A stretch of DNA of 64,000 nt from Labilibaculum filiforme (GTDB lineage: Bacteria; Bacteroidota; Bacteroidia; Bacteroidales; Marinifilaceae). The notes under the pieces were generated by a model. It was given only the letters and a program-made list of their open reading frames with translations, made no database searches and was not told the DNA's origin. Positions within the stretch are counted from its first letter, which is position 1, and every line of letters begins with the position of its first letter. Shown in pieces: positions 26,009-33,617 of this stretch. The stretch is taken from contig NZ_MVDD01000020.1 in the NCBI RefSeq assembly GCF_002843315.1, forward strand, positions 1 to 64,000. The letters are read 5' to 3'. The position numbers were made by a program, and so were the translations under genes.

Positions 26009-26081
26009 GGTACCATAGCTCAGTTGGTAGAGCAATGGACTGAAAATCCATGTGTCCCTGGTTCGATTCCAGGTGGTACCA
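26009..26081 (+). tRNA. tRNA-Phe (GAA), third identical copy
   Basis: The 73-nt sequence is identical to the two minus-strand copies at 231-303 and 333-405. The anticodon loop CTGAAAA gives GAA, the acceptor GGTACCA/TGGTACC is perfect, the discriminator is A and CCA is not encoded. Confidence 0.97.
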
Positions 26082-26082
26082 C

Positions 26083-26116
26083 AAAAAAAACCGATCAAAT
26101 GATCGGTTTTTTTTGT
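26083..26116 (+). terminator. Terminator of tRNA-Phe
   Basis: An 8-bp stem (ACCGATCA / TGATCGGT) lies between a run of A and eight T. It is the same element as at 199-229, with a two-base change in the loop. Confidence 0.85.
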
Positions 26117-26513
26117 GCTTAAAATTAAAATGTGGATTTGGGGATCAATTCAAATATGGATCAATTCGGATCAATTCGAATATCAGGTGGAGTAAGATTT
26201 TTTAAGCATATATTTTAGCGACTCTAAAAAAGGAAGAAGTTAATATCTCTCACCCCTCTAAAAGCTGATCTGAAAGCTTTTTTTTTAGTATTAAAAGATT
26301 CTGCAGAAGCATTTGCTACGATTGTCGAAATCGTTCAACTCCTTTATAGTTTACCTGTTCGCCCTCGAAAGCTTTCGGGGTCAGGTGGTACTTCCTAATT
26401 AGAAATCTATTCGAAACGTTAAAGTTTGATTAAATTACAAAAAAACAAACGTTTTCGATCTAAAATAAAGAAATTCAAGTCTCTAACTAATTTTTTTATT
26501 TGAATTAATACGA

Positions 26514-26521
26514 TATTTTTG
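26514..26521 (+). promoter_or_regulatory. -7 box for gpmI
   Basis: TATTTTTG fits TAnnTTTG, 49 bp before the ATG at 26571. The upstream TTTG is too close to be a proper -33 element, so confidence is moderate. Confidence 0.45.
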
Positions 26522-26570
26522 CAATACTTAGACCAAGTAATAAAGAATTTAAGATATAAAATACTTCAAT

Positions 26571-28100
26571 ATGACAAATAGTAAAAAAGCTTTATTGATG
26601 ATCCTTGACGGATGGGGGATTGGTGACAAATCAAAATCGGATGTAATTTCTACAGTTGAACCTCCATATATTACCAGTTTGTATTCAAAATATCCTAACT
26701 CTCAATTGCAGGCGGCTGGCGAATTTGTTGGTTTACCTGATGGACAGATGGGAAATTCTGAAGTGGGTCACTTAAATATTGGTGCAGGACGTGTTGTTTA
26801 TCAGGATTTGGTGAAAATCAACATGGCTGTAAAAGACGGTTCAATTAGAAAAAATGAACAAGTTGTGAAAGCTTTTACCTATGCTAAAACAAATGGTAAA
26901 AAAGTTCATTTAATAGGATTGATTGGTGATGGTGGTGTTCACTCATTAAGTGCTCATGCAATTGCACTTTGTGATGCTGCTAAGGCTTTCGGATTGAAAG
27001 ATGTATTTGTTCATGGTTTAACGGATGGACGTGATACGGATCCAAAATCTGGATTGGGATTTGTAAAAGAATTTGTTGGAGCAATTGAAAAAACAGGATC
27101 TGCAAAGTTTGCATCTCTTATTGGTCGCTACTACGGAATGGATAGAGATAGCAATTGGGAGCGTGTTAAGCTTGCTTACAATTTATATACAAAAGGAGAA
27201 GGTGTAAAAGCTTCTAATGTTGTAACAGCAATGGAAGAATCATATGCTGCTGACGTAACCGATGAATTTATTAAGCCAATTGTGATGGTGGATGCAGCGG
27301 GTGCTCCTCTTGCAAAAATTGAAAAAGGCGATGTGGTTATTTGTTTTAATTTCCGTACTGACCGTTTGCGTCAAATGACAACTGTGTTTACACAGGAAGA
27401 TAAACAAGAATTTGGAATGCATACCATGGATTTACAGTGGTATACAATGACTTGTTACAACTCGAATTTTAAAGGTGTAAATGTTATTTACGATAAAGAT
27501 AACGTGAAAAACACCATGGGCGAGGTGGTCGCAAACGCAGGAAGAAAACAAATTCGTATTGCTGAAACTGAAAAATATGCTCACGTAACTTTCTTCTTTT
27601 CAGGAGGAAGAGAAGCTGAATTTGAAGGTGAAAGAAGATTGATGGTTCCATCTCCAAAAGTGGCAACTTACGATTTACAACCAGAAATGTCTGCTCCAGC
27701 TGTTGCTGATATGATTACTGCTGAGTTGAATGCTAAATCGGCTGATTTTGTTTGTTTAAACTTTGCTAATGGCGATATGGTTGGGCATACAGGAGTTTAT
27801 GAGGCAATTTCAAAAGCAGTTCAGGCAGTAGATAAATGTGCCGAGCAGGTAGTGGAAGCAGCCAAAGCAAATGGTTACGACGTAATTATTATTGCTGATC
27901 ATGGAAATGCTGATTTTGCTGTAAATGCCGATGGTTCTCCAAATACTGCTCATTCTTTAAATCCAGTTCCATGTATTTGGGTGACGGATAGCTCGAAAAG
28001 TATTGAAAATGGTATTCTGGCTGATGTGGCTCCAACTCTATTAGATATTATGGGAATTGAGAAACCTGCAGACATGACCGGTAAATCTTTGATAAAATAA
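26571..28100 (+). CDS. gpmI: 2,3-bisphosphoglycerate-independent phosphoglycerate mutase
   Basis: The glycolytic enzyme that interconverts 3- and 2-phosphoglycerate using two Mn ions and no bisphosphoglycerate. The 509-aa protein has the family length. [12 protein letters not shown] contains the metal-binding Asp13, [14 protein letters not shown] contains the phospho-serine nucleophile Ser63, and GDMVGHTG and IIADHGNAD near the C-terminus supply the remaining metal ligands. It is monocistronic as far as I can see, with its own promoter. Confidence 0.97.
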   Translation: MTNSKKALLMILDGWGIGDKSKSDVISTVEPPYITSLYSKYPNSQLQAAGEFVGLPDGQMGNSEVGHLNIGAGRVVYQDLVKINMAVKDGSIRKNEQVVKAFTYAKTNGKKVHLIGLIGDGGVHSLSAHAIALCDAAKAFGLKDVFVHGLTDGRDTDPKSGLGFVKEFVGAIEKTGSAKFASLIGRYYGMDRDSNWERVKLAYNLYTKGEGVKASNVVTAMEESYAADVTDEFIKPIVMVDAAGAPLAKIEKGDVVICFNFRTDRLRQMTTVFTQEDKQEFGMHTMDLQWYTMTCYNSNFKGVNVIYDKDNVKNTMGEVVANAGRKQIRIAETEKYAHVTFFFSGGREAEFEGERRLMVPSPKVATYDLQPEMSAPAVADMITAELNAKSADFVCLNFANGDMVGHTGVYEAISKAVQAVDKCAEQVVEAAKANGYDVIIIADHGNADFAVNADGSPNTAHSLNPVPCIWVTDSSKSIENGILADVAPTLLDIMGIEKPADMTGKSLIK

Positions 28101-28403
28101 CTTATCGAGGATAAAGTGCAGCATATAAAAATGGATTGACTTCTTTATTATTTATTGTAGAGTGAGTCGCAGTAAATATTTTTTTTAATGAAGTGCTTTA
28201 CTATCGGTAATGATAAAAGAAGATAGGATTTAGTTGCTTTGCAGCATAAATGGATAGGTTTCTAATCTTCGTATTCTAAAAAATCTAATAATCCGTATTA
28301 TCTTTGCCGATAATACGGATTTGCTTTTAATAAAATAAGTAATTAGTAGGGGGTCGTAAATTAGTTTTTACATTTTGTGCTAGTTGCTATATACTTTAAA
28401 AAA
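28101..28403. other. Intergenic region with a long hairpin
   Basis: About 300 bp between gpmI and the DUF3109 gene. The only structure seen is the hairpin at 28290-28321 with an embedded promoter-like box. Confidence 0.6.
28290..28321 (+). promoter_or_regulatory. Perfect 13-bp inverted repeat containing a -7-like box
   Basis: AATCCGTATTATC and GATAATACGGATT form a perfect 13-bp inverted repeat around TTTGCC. The sequence TATCTTTG (28299-28306), which fits the Bacteroidota -7 box, spans the left arm and loop, 98 bp before the ATG at 28404. It could be an operator over a promoter or an unusual terminator of gpmI; no good T-tract follows. Confidence 0.5.
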
Positions 28404-28985
28404 ATGTTACAGATAGGAAAAGCCATAATAAGTCTTGACGTGATTGAGAAGAAATTCATATGTGATATTTCGAAATGTTGCGGCGCTTGTTGTGTTGAGG
28501 GAGATTCAGGAGCACCTTTGGAAGATGAGGAGAAGAAAATTATTGAGGATATTTATCCTGTTATAAAAGAGTATCTTACCGAGAAGGGCATTCAAGAAAT
28601 TGAAAAACAAGGAAAAACGGTTATTGATTCAGATGGCGATTTAGTGACTCCAATTATTAATAATAAAGAGTGTGTTTATACTGTTTTTGAAAATGGAACT
28701 GCCCAATGTGGTATCGAGAAAGCTTTTTTCGATGGTAAAATCAGTTTCCGAAAACCAATTTCTTGTCAGTTGTATCCTATTCGAATTCAAAAGTATGCCG
28801 AGTTTGATGCGGTAAATTATAATAAATGGGATATTTGCAAGCCTGCCAGAGAGTTAGGGTTTAAAAATGGAACACCGGTTTACGTTTTTCTAAAAGAACC
28901 ATTGATTCGAAAGTATGGCAAAGAATGGTACGAAGAGCTTCAATATGCAGCAGAGCATATCGATGAAATTATGAAGAAACGATAG
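28404..28985 (+). CDS. DUF3109 family Cys-rich protein
   Basis: A 193-aa protein starting MLQIGKAIISLDVIEKKFICDISKCCGACCVEGDSGAPL, the conserved opening of DUF3109. Cys residues recur in CDISKCCGACC, NKECVYT, AQCGIE, ISCQLYPIR and DICKPA, the pattern of YkgJ-type Zn/Fe-binding proteins. The ATG at 28404 was preferred over one nine codons upstream because it matches the family start. A terminator follows, so it is probably a single gene. The molecular role is unknown. Confidence 0.88.
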   Translation: MLQIGKAIISLDVIEKKFICDISKCCGACCVEGDSGAPLEDEEKKIIEDIYPVIKEYLTEKGIQEIEKQGKTVIDSDGDLVTPIINNKECVYTVFENGTAQCGIEKAFFDGKISFRKPISCQLYPIRIQKYAEFDAVNYNKWDICKPARELGFKNGTPVYVFLKEPLIRKYGKEWYEELQYAAEHIDEIMKKR

Positions 28986-29035
28986 GTGCTAAATTCCCCT
29001 GAATAAGGGAGTAAGTATTCGATAAATGGATTAAA

Positions 29036-29066
29036 AACAGCAAGTTTATACTTGCTGTTTTTTTTT
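29036..29066 (+). terminator. Intrinsic terminator after DUF3109 gene
   Basis: A 10-bp stem (AACAGCAAGT / ACTTGCTGTT) with loop TTAT is followed by a run of T. Confidence 0.85.
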
Positions 29067-29191
29067 ATTTTATAATTTGAAACTTGTTGATAACTAATCA
29101 CTTATAAATCTCTATTGCTAGAAGTTTAAAAGCTAATTTCTAATTGCTATATTTACGTTTCATATTACTTAAATCCAATAAACACATTATT

Positions 29192-30562
29192 ATGGATAAC
29201 ATTAAAGCATATATTGAAGAGAACAAAGAGAGGTTTTTAGAAGAATTATTTGGACTGATTCGTATTCCGTCTATCAGCTCGATTGAAGCAAACAAACCAG
29301 AGATGTACAAAGCTGCAGAATATTGGAAGCAGTTGATGTTAAATGCTGGAGTTGATAAAGCTGTAATTATGGAAACAGACGGAAATCCAGTTACTTATGG
29401 TGAGAAAATAATCGATCCTAAATTACCTACAGTGATGGTTTATGGTCACATGGATGTAATGCCTGTTGATCCGGTAAATTTATGGGATACAGATCCTTTT
29501 GAGCCTGTTGTTAAAGATGGTAAAATTTGGGCTCGTGGAGCCGATGATGATAAAGGTCAGGCGTTTATGCACGCAAAGGCTTTCGAATATATGGTGAAGA
29601 ATAACTGTCTTCCTTGCAACGTGAAATTCATGATTGAAGGTGAAGAAGAAGTTGGATCTCCTAATCTTCCAAAATTCTGTGAGGAAAATAAGGAAATGTT
29701 ACAAGCCGATGTAATTTTAGTTTCCGATACCGGAATGATTGCTCCGGATATACCATCTATTACTACTGGATTACGTGGTTTAATGTATTGGGAAGTGGAA
29801 GTAACAGGTCCTAATCGGGATCTTCATTCTGGATTGTTTGGTGGAGCTGTAGCTAATCCAATTAATGTATTGGCTAAAATGATTACTCAGATGGTGGATG
29901 ATAACGGTCACATTACCATTCCAGGATTTTACGACGATGTAATTGAAGTAAGCAAGGAAGAAAGAGCAATGATGGCTAAAGCTCCTTTTAATGTTGAAGA
30001 ATATAAAAAAGCAATTGATGTAAAAGAATTAGCTGGTGAAAAAGGATATACTCCTTCAGAGCATACAGGAATTCGTCCATCATTCGATGTTTGTGGTATT
30101 TGGGGAGGATATATTGGCGAAGGTGCTAAAACAGTTCTTCCATCGAAAGCAACTGCAAAAATTTCTACTCGTTTGGTTCCGAACCAAAATTGGGAGAAAA
30201 TTTCAGTTCTTTTTAAAGAACATTTCGAAGCCATTGCTCCGGATTGCGTTAAAGTAGTTGTTACTCCATTGCATGGTGGTCAAGGATATGTTTGTCCGAT
30301 TGATTTCCCAGCATATGTTGCTGCAGAAAAAGCATATACCGAAGTTTATGGAAAAGCTCCTGTGCCTGTTCGTAGTGGTGGAAGTATTCCAATTATTTCT
30401 TCTTTCGAAGAAATTTTGGGTATAAAGTCGGTTTTAATGGGATTCGGATTGGAAAGTGATGCAATTCACTCGCCAAATGAGAATTTCCCATTGGAGCAAT
30501 TCTTTAATGGAATTAATACAATTCCATTGTTTTATAAGTATTTTGCAGAACTGAAGAAATAG
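29192..30562 (+). CDS. M20 family dipeptidase
   Basis: A 456-aa cytosolic metallopeptidase of the carnosinase/PepV-like M20 group. Metal ligands are in VYGHMDVMPVDP (His and Asp) and ARGADDDKGQ. The catalytic Glu pair is in EGEEEVGSPN. The lid-domain His region is VTGPNRDLHSGLFGG and a late His is in ESDAIHSPNENF. The ATG at 29192 is chosen because the upstream extension is hydrophobic and lacks family similarity. It likely cleaves dipeptides taken up by the cell. Single gene ahead of the gntR promoter. Confidence 0.92.
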   Translation: MDNIKAYIEENKERFLEELFGLIRIPSISSIEANKPEMYKAAEYWKQLMLNAGVDKAVIMETDGNPVTYGEKIIDPKLPTVMVYGHMDVMPVDPVNLWDTDPFEPVVKDGKIWARGADDDKGQAFMHAKAFEYMVKNNCLPCNVKFMIEGEEEVGSPNLPKFCEENKEMLQADVILVSDTGMIAPDIPSITTGLRGLMYWEVEVTGPNRDLHSGLFGGAVANPINVLAKMITQMVDDNGHITIPGFYDDVIEVSKEERAMMAKAPFNVEEYKKAIDVKELAGEKGYTPSEHTGIRPSFDVCGIWGGYIGEGAKTVLPSKATAKISTRLVPNQNWEKISVLFKEHFEAIAPDCVKVVVTPLHGGQGYVCPIDFPAYVAAEKAYTEVYGKAPVPVRSGGSIPIISSFEEILGIKSVLMGFGLESDAIHSPNENFPLEQFFNGINTIPLFYKYFAELKK

Positions 30563-30590
30563 TAATTTGCAATTTAAAAATATAAACAGG

Positions 30591-30622
30591 AAGGGTATTC
30601 TAGTATGGAGTACCCTTTTTTA
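30591..30622 (+). terminator. Weak terminator after the dipeptidase
   Basis: A 7-bp stem (AAGGGTA / TACCCTT) with a 13-nt loop followed by T residues, 28 bp after the stop. Confidence 0.6.
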
Positions 30623-30755
30623 TGTGTTAAAATTTATTTTGGTATGATCAGTTTAATTTTAATTTGAAATTGCTTTTAGTTATTGGATTTAAAGCGTAAT
30701 AATTAATATTTTATTCTATTGATTCTTCGGAATCGTTTAAAATAAAGCTTAAACC

Positions 30756-30786
30756 TTGAAAATAGGTATTTTTCTGGGTATCTTTG
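30756..30786 (+). promoter_or_regulatory. Promoter of gntR
   Basis: TTG at 30756-30758 and TATCTTTG at 30779-30786 with a 20-bp spacer fit the Bacteroidota -33/-7 arrangement. The predicted leader is about 90 nt. Confidence 0.65.
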
Positions 30787-30881
30787 CATTTGGGTTAAAA
30801 TGTATGGTTTTGCCCCGAAATTCGGAGTTCTTTCTGGATTTGTCGTAATAGATCATACAGGTTGAAGTAAATTTGTAGTTC

Positions 30882-31601
30882 ATGGATGAGATTTTTGGAA
30901 AAATAGGATCGGCTCAAACTCTTAGTCAAAAGATTGAGCGCCGAATAGAAGAGGCTATTCGCCAGAAGAAATTACTGGTTGGAGCTAAACTTCCATCGGA
31001 GCGGGAATTGTGCGAGATGTTTGCGGTGAGTCGAACTGCATTACGTGAAGCTTTGCGTAGATTAAGCGCCCGGGGCCTGATTGAGATCAAAAAGGGAAGT
31101 GGCATGTATGTTAGTGAATTGAAAATCAAAGATGCCATTGATTCTTTAAATTTATATTACGATTTAAGTTTTGATAGTAATTTAATTCCTCAAATTATTG
31201 AAGTAAGACGTGTTTTTGAGCCAGAGATTGCTCGTATGGCGGCCAATAACCGAACCGATAAGGATTTGGCTTTATTGCTTAAGAGTATTTCTGATTTAGA
31301 AGATTGCGATCCAGATAATACGCAAATGGAAGCCGATATCATTAATAAATTTCATTTGAATGTGGCTAAAGCTTCCTGCAATCCGATTGTGATTATTACT
31401 ATGGAGCCAATTTACTCGCTTTTACCACGCATGCGTAATTTAATTTATGCGAACGTAGATGGTGAGAAAGATTTTACGATTAAAGCACATCGAACTATTT
31501 ACGAGGCTATTCGCGATAAAGATGCTGACAAAGCATTTACAGCAATGGTTGGACAAATAAATAGAACCCTTGAGATTTATACACAATATTTGAAAAAATA
31601 A
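30882..31601 (+). CDS. GntR/FadR-type transcriptional regulator (FCD domain)
   Basis: A 239-aa regulator. The N-terminal winged helix (residues about 10-75) has the GntR signature GAKLPSERELCEMFAVSRTALREALRRL, shown in part here, followed by the GSGMYV wing. The C-terminal helical FCD domain (about 95-235) starts LIPQIIEVRRVFEPEIARMAA, with acidic and His residues that bind a ligand or metal in this class. It sits at the head of the peptidoglycan locus, and its terminator is shared with convergent murQ. I infer that it controls that locus and senses an amino sugar, a muropeptide or a derived sugar acid. The palindromes at 33361, 33536 and 51211 are candidate operators. Confidence 0.88.
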   Translation: MDEIFGKIGSAQTLSQKIERRIEEAIRQKKLLVGAKLPSERELCEMFAVSRTALREALRRLSARGLIEIKKGSGMYVSELKIKDAIDSLNLYYDLSFDSNLIPQIIEVRRVFEPEIARMAANNRTDKDLALLLKSISDLEDCDPDNTQMEADIINKFHLNVAKASCNPIVIITMEPIYSLLPRMRNLIYANVDGEKDFTIKAHRTIYEAIRDKDADKAFTAMVGQINRTLEIYTQYLKK

Positions 31602-31620
31602 AAATAGTATTTTCAATAGA

Positions 31621-31656
31621 AAACGGAGATTGACTCGTCAATCTCCGTTTTTTTTA
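31621..31656. terminator. Bidirectional terminator gntR / murQ
   Basis: A perfect 13-bp stem (AAACGGAGATTGA / TCAATCTCCGTTT) with loop CTCG and a T-run lies between the convergent gntR and murQ genes. Confidence 0.92.
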
Positions 31657-31674
31657 TAGTGTTAAAGGAGTATT

Positions 31675-32505
31675 TTATTTGTAGGCTTCTATTGCTTTTT
31701 TTACTGAGCCATGTTTTAGAAGCAGGCTTTTGGCTACCTCTTTTTCCAGTTTTAATTCTTCCATAATCATTTTGGTTCCGCGTTCTACCAATTTCTTATT
31801 GGTTAGTTGCATGTTCACCATTTTATTTCCTTGAACTCGTCCCAATTTAATCATTAGGCTGGTTGTGATCATGTTTAAAATCATTTTTTGGGCAGTTCCA
31901 GCTTTTAATCTGGTGCTTCCGGTAACAAATTCGGGTCCAACAATTGCCTCCATTACAATTTCTGCAGCTTGCGAAACAGGAGCTCCCGGATTGCAAGTAA
32001 TACAAGCGGTAAGCAATCCATTTTCTCTCGCTTTTTTCACACCACCAATTACATAAGGGGTTGTGCCCGAAGCGGCAATTCCCAATACGGTATCGTTTTG
32101 GTTAAAACCATGTTCCTGAATTTCCTCCCAGGCTTTGTCCCAATCATCCTCTGCCGACTCAACTGCATTTCGCAGCGCTTTATCGCCTCCAGCAATTAAA
32201 CCAATTACAATATTTCCAGGAACACCAAAAGTTGGCGGTAACTCCGAAGCATCCAATACGCCAAGTCTGCCACTAGTGCCCGCGCCTAAATAAAACAACC
32301 GACCACCTGCCTTAATCCGATCAATAAGTAAAGTGACAAATTTCTCTATTTCGGGAATGGTACGATGTACTGCTAAATGAACCTGTCCATCTTCCTGATT
32401 AATTCCGGTAAGCAGTTCGGTAACCGACATCTTTTCTAAATTGGAAAAGTTCGATGGTGATTCTGTTATTGTTTTTGAGGTTTTCTGATTACTCTCTTTG
32501 TTCAT
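31675..32505 (-). CDS. murQ: N-acetylmuramic acid 6-phosphate etherase
   Basis: Cleaves the lactyl ether of MurNAc-6-phosphate to give GlcNAc-6-phosphate and lactate, the key step of muramic acid catabolism. The 276-aa protein has the SIS-fold signature LGAGTSGRLGVLDASELPPTFG (shown in part, residues 73-94) with the catalytic Glu88 in ASELPP, plus GIAASGTTPYV. The length is close to the E. coli enzyme (298 aa). It is 11 bp downstream of the kinase gene on the same strand, so the two act in sequence: kinase makes the 6-phosphate and MurQ removes lactate. Confidence 0.96.
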   Translation of the reverse strand: MNKESNQKTSKTITESPSNFSNLEKMSVTELLTGINQEDGQVHLAVHRTIPEIEKFVTLLIDRIKAGGRLFYLGAGTSGRLGVLDASELPPTFGVPGNIVIGLIAGGDKALRNAVESAEDDWDKAWEEIQEHGFNQNDTVLGIAASGTTPYVIGGVKKARENGLLTACITCNPGAPVSQAAEIVMEAIVGPEFVTGSTRLKAGTAQKMILNMITTSLMIKLGRVQGNKMVNMQLTNKKLVERGTKMIMEELKLEKEVAKSLLLKHGSVKKAIEAYK

Positions 32506-32516
32506 TCTTCTCTGTA

Positions 32517-33347
32517 TTATTTACTAAGATGGTATTGAATTAATCCTTCCAATGGGCTTTGCTTGATTTTACCAATCCGCAAGCCCATTTCATCAGCCAC
32601 AATTTTTAATTCATTCTTAAAATAAAATGCGATACTCCCAATAAAATGAATGGGTAGGTTCGTATGATTGTTATATTGTTTTACGTTTCGTTCAAAAAAT
32701 TCATAAAAGCTCTTTTTTACCAGTTGTAAAATATAAGGAGATTGAATATTCTCCGAAAGAAAGACGGTAAATTGAGCAAGGAAACGACTGGGAGCTTCCT
32801 CTTTGTATATCTTGTTTATGATATCGGCATATTCCAGATTGTATTTCTGATAGAATGCACTTTTTATTTCTGCAGGAGCAAGATCTTTTAGTATATCAGC
32901 AATTAATTTTTTGCCCATAACGGCTCCGCTACCTTCATCTCCTAAAATATAACCTAGTGGTGAAACGTTGTGTTCAATGTTTTCTCCGTTATATAAACAG
33001 GAGTTCGAACCTGTTCCCATAATGCATGCTATTCCTTTCTCTCTGCCACAAACCGATCGGGCAGCAGCTAAAACATCGCTGTTCACTTCACATGTTGCTT
33101 CGGGAAATATTTGTAGTAAGGAATCTTTAATAATTTGTTTTTTGTCATCAGTAGCGCAGCCAGCTCCGTAAAAAAAGATCTGATGTACCGAGTCAAAATC
33201 GTTCAATGAGCTAATTATTTTAATAATTGAACTTGTATTTTGATGGTAGGGATTGATTCCAAGTGTTTGCCGGCGTTTTATTTCGCCCTCGTTTCCTAAA
33301 AGAACCCAATCGGTTTTGGTCGATCCGCTCTCTGCAATTAATAGCAT
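32517..33347 (-). CDS. BadF/BadG-type N-acetyl amino sugar kinase (MurK-like)
   Basis: A 276-aa ASKHA-fold kinase. It starts MLLIAESGSTKTDWVLLG, where ESGSTKTDW is the phosphate-1 loop, then GCATDDK, GTGSNSCLYNG, and LGDEGSGAVMGKKLI, the typical BadF/GlcNAc kinase signature. Homologues include MurK, which phosphorylates both MurNAc and GlcNAc at O6, and plain GlcNAc kinases; sequence alone does not separate them. The operon with murQ favours the MurNAc/GlcNAc kinase role. The ATG is preceded by a candidate operator at 33361-33372, 14 bp upstream. Confidence 0.85.
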   Translation of the reverse strand: MLLIAESGSTKTDWVLLGNEGEIKRRQTLGINPYHQNTSSIIKIISSLNDFDSVHQIFFYGAGCATDDKKQIIKDSLLQIFPEATCEVNSDVLAAARSVCGREKGIACIMGTGSNSCLYNGENIEHNVSPLGYILGDEGSGAVMGKKLIADILKDLAPAEIKSAFYQKYNLEYADIINKIYKEEAPSRFLAQFTVFLSENIQSPYILQLVKKSFYEFFERNVKQYNNHTNLPIHFIGSIAFYFKNELKIVADEMGLRIGKIKQSPLEGLIQYHLSK

Positions 33348-33360
33348 AGTTTTGTTTTTA

Positions 33361-33372
33361 TAACATGTATGA
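33361..33372. promoter_or_regulatory. Candidate operator, site A (kinase-murQ)
   Basis: TAACATGTATGA, built on the palindrome ACATGT, lies just upstream of the minus-strand kinase-murQ operon. The identical 12-mer occurs at 51211-51222 and a one-base variant at 33536-33547, both also in intergenic DNA of the same locus. Confidence 0.5.
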
Positions 33373-33535
33373 TGAGTGCCAATTAGAAATGAATTTACAA
33401 ATATTTAAATTATAAATTCAATCCGTAAACTTTTATTTATATTCTCTCTGTATCTTCCAACAAGCTTATTGTATTGCTTGTGACATTTTCACCTTACAAA
33501 TATATAAAAATTAAACATTTGCTAAAAGTATTATA

Positions 33536-33547
33536 TAACATGTATTA
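33536..33547. promoter_or_regulatory. Candidate operator, site B (nagB)
   Basis: TAACATGTATTA, differing in one base from site A, lies about 70 bp before the nagB start. Sites A and B thus flank the divergent promoter region between the kinase and nagB. Confidence 0.5.
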
Positions 33548-33617
33548 CCAATTTTGGAAAATTGGCTTTTCTGTTCTATTTTTGATCCGAAAGTAATTTA
33601 AATCAGGAGATAGCAAA

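Larger units (their letters stand above)
26009..26260 (+). repeat. Right arm of long inverted repeat with tRNA-Phe
   Basis: The tRNA, terminator and following flank match the reverse complement of 33-303. The 48-bp unit region is rearranged: a GATCAATTC(A/G) segment is repeated and one full unit is missing relative to the left arm. Confidence 0.85.
25734..26570. other. Intergenic region with tRNA-Phe and the right repeat arm
   Basis: Apart from the tRNA, its promoter and terminator, and the repeat arm described separately, this region has a short palindrome near 26364-26382 (ccctcgaaagctttcgggg) and no visible gene. Confidence 0.7.
30563..30881. other. Intergenic region before gntR
   Basis: About 320 bp holding a terminator at 30591-30622 and the gntR promoter at 30756-30786. 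Nothing else was recognised. Confidence 0.6.

Noticed and set aside
1-26260. The 26-kb segment as a mobile element or genomic island bounded by tRNA genes
   Set aside because: No integrase, transposase or mobility gene is present, the content is mostly housekeeping, and the flanks are inverted rather than direct repeats.
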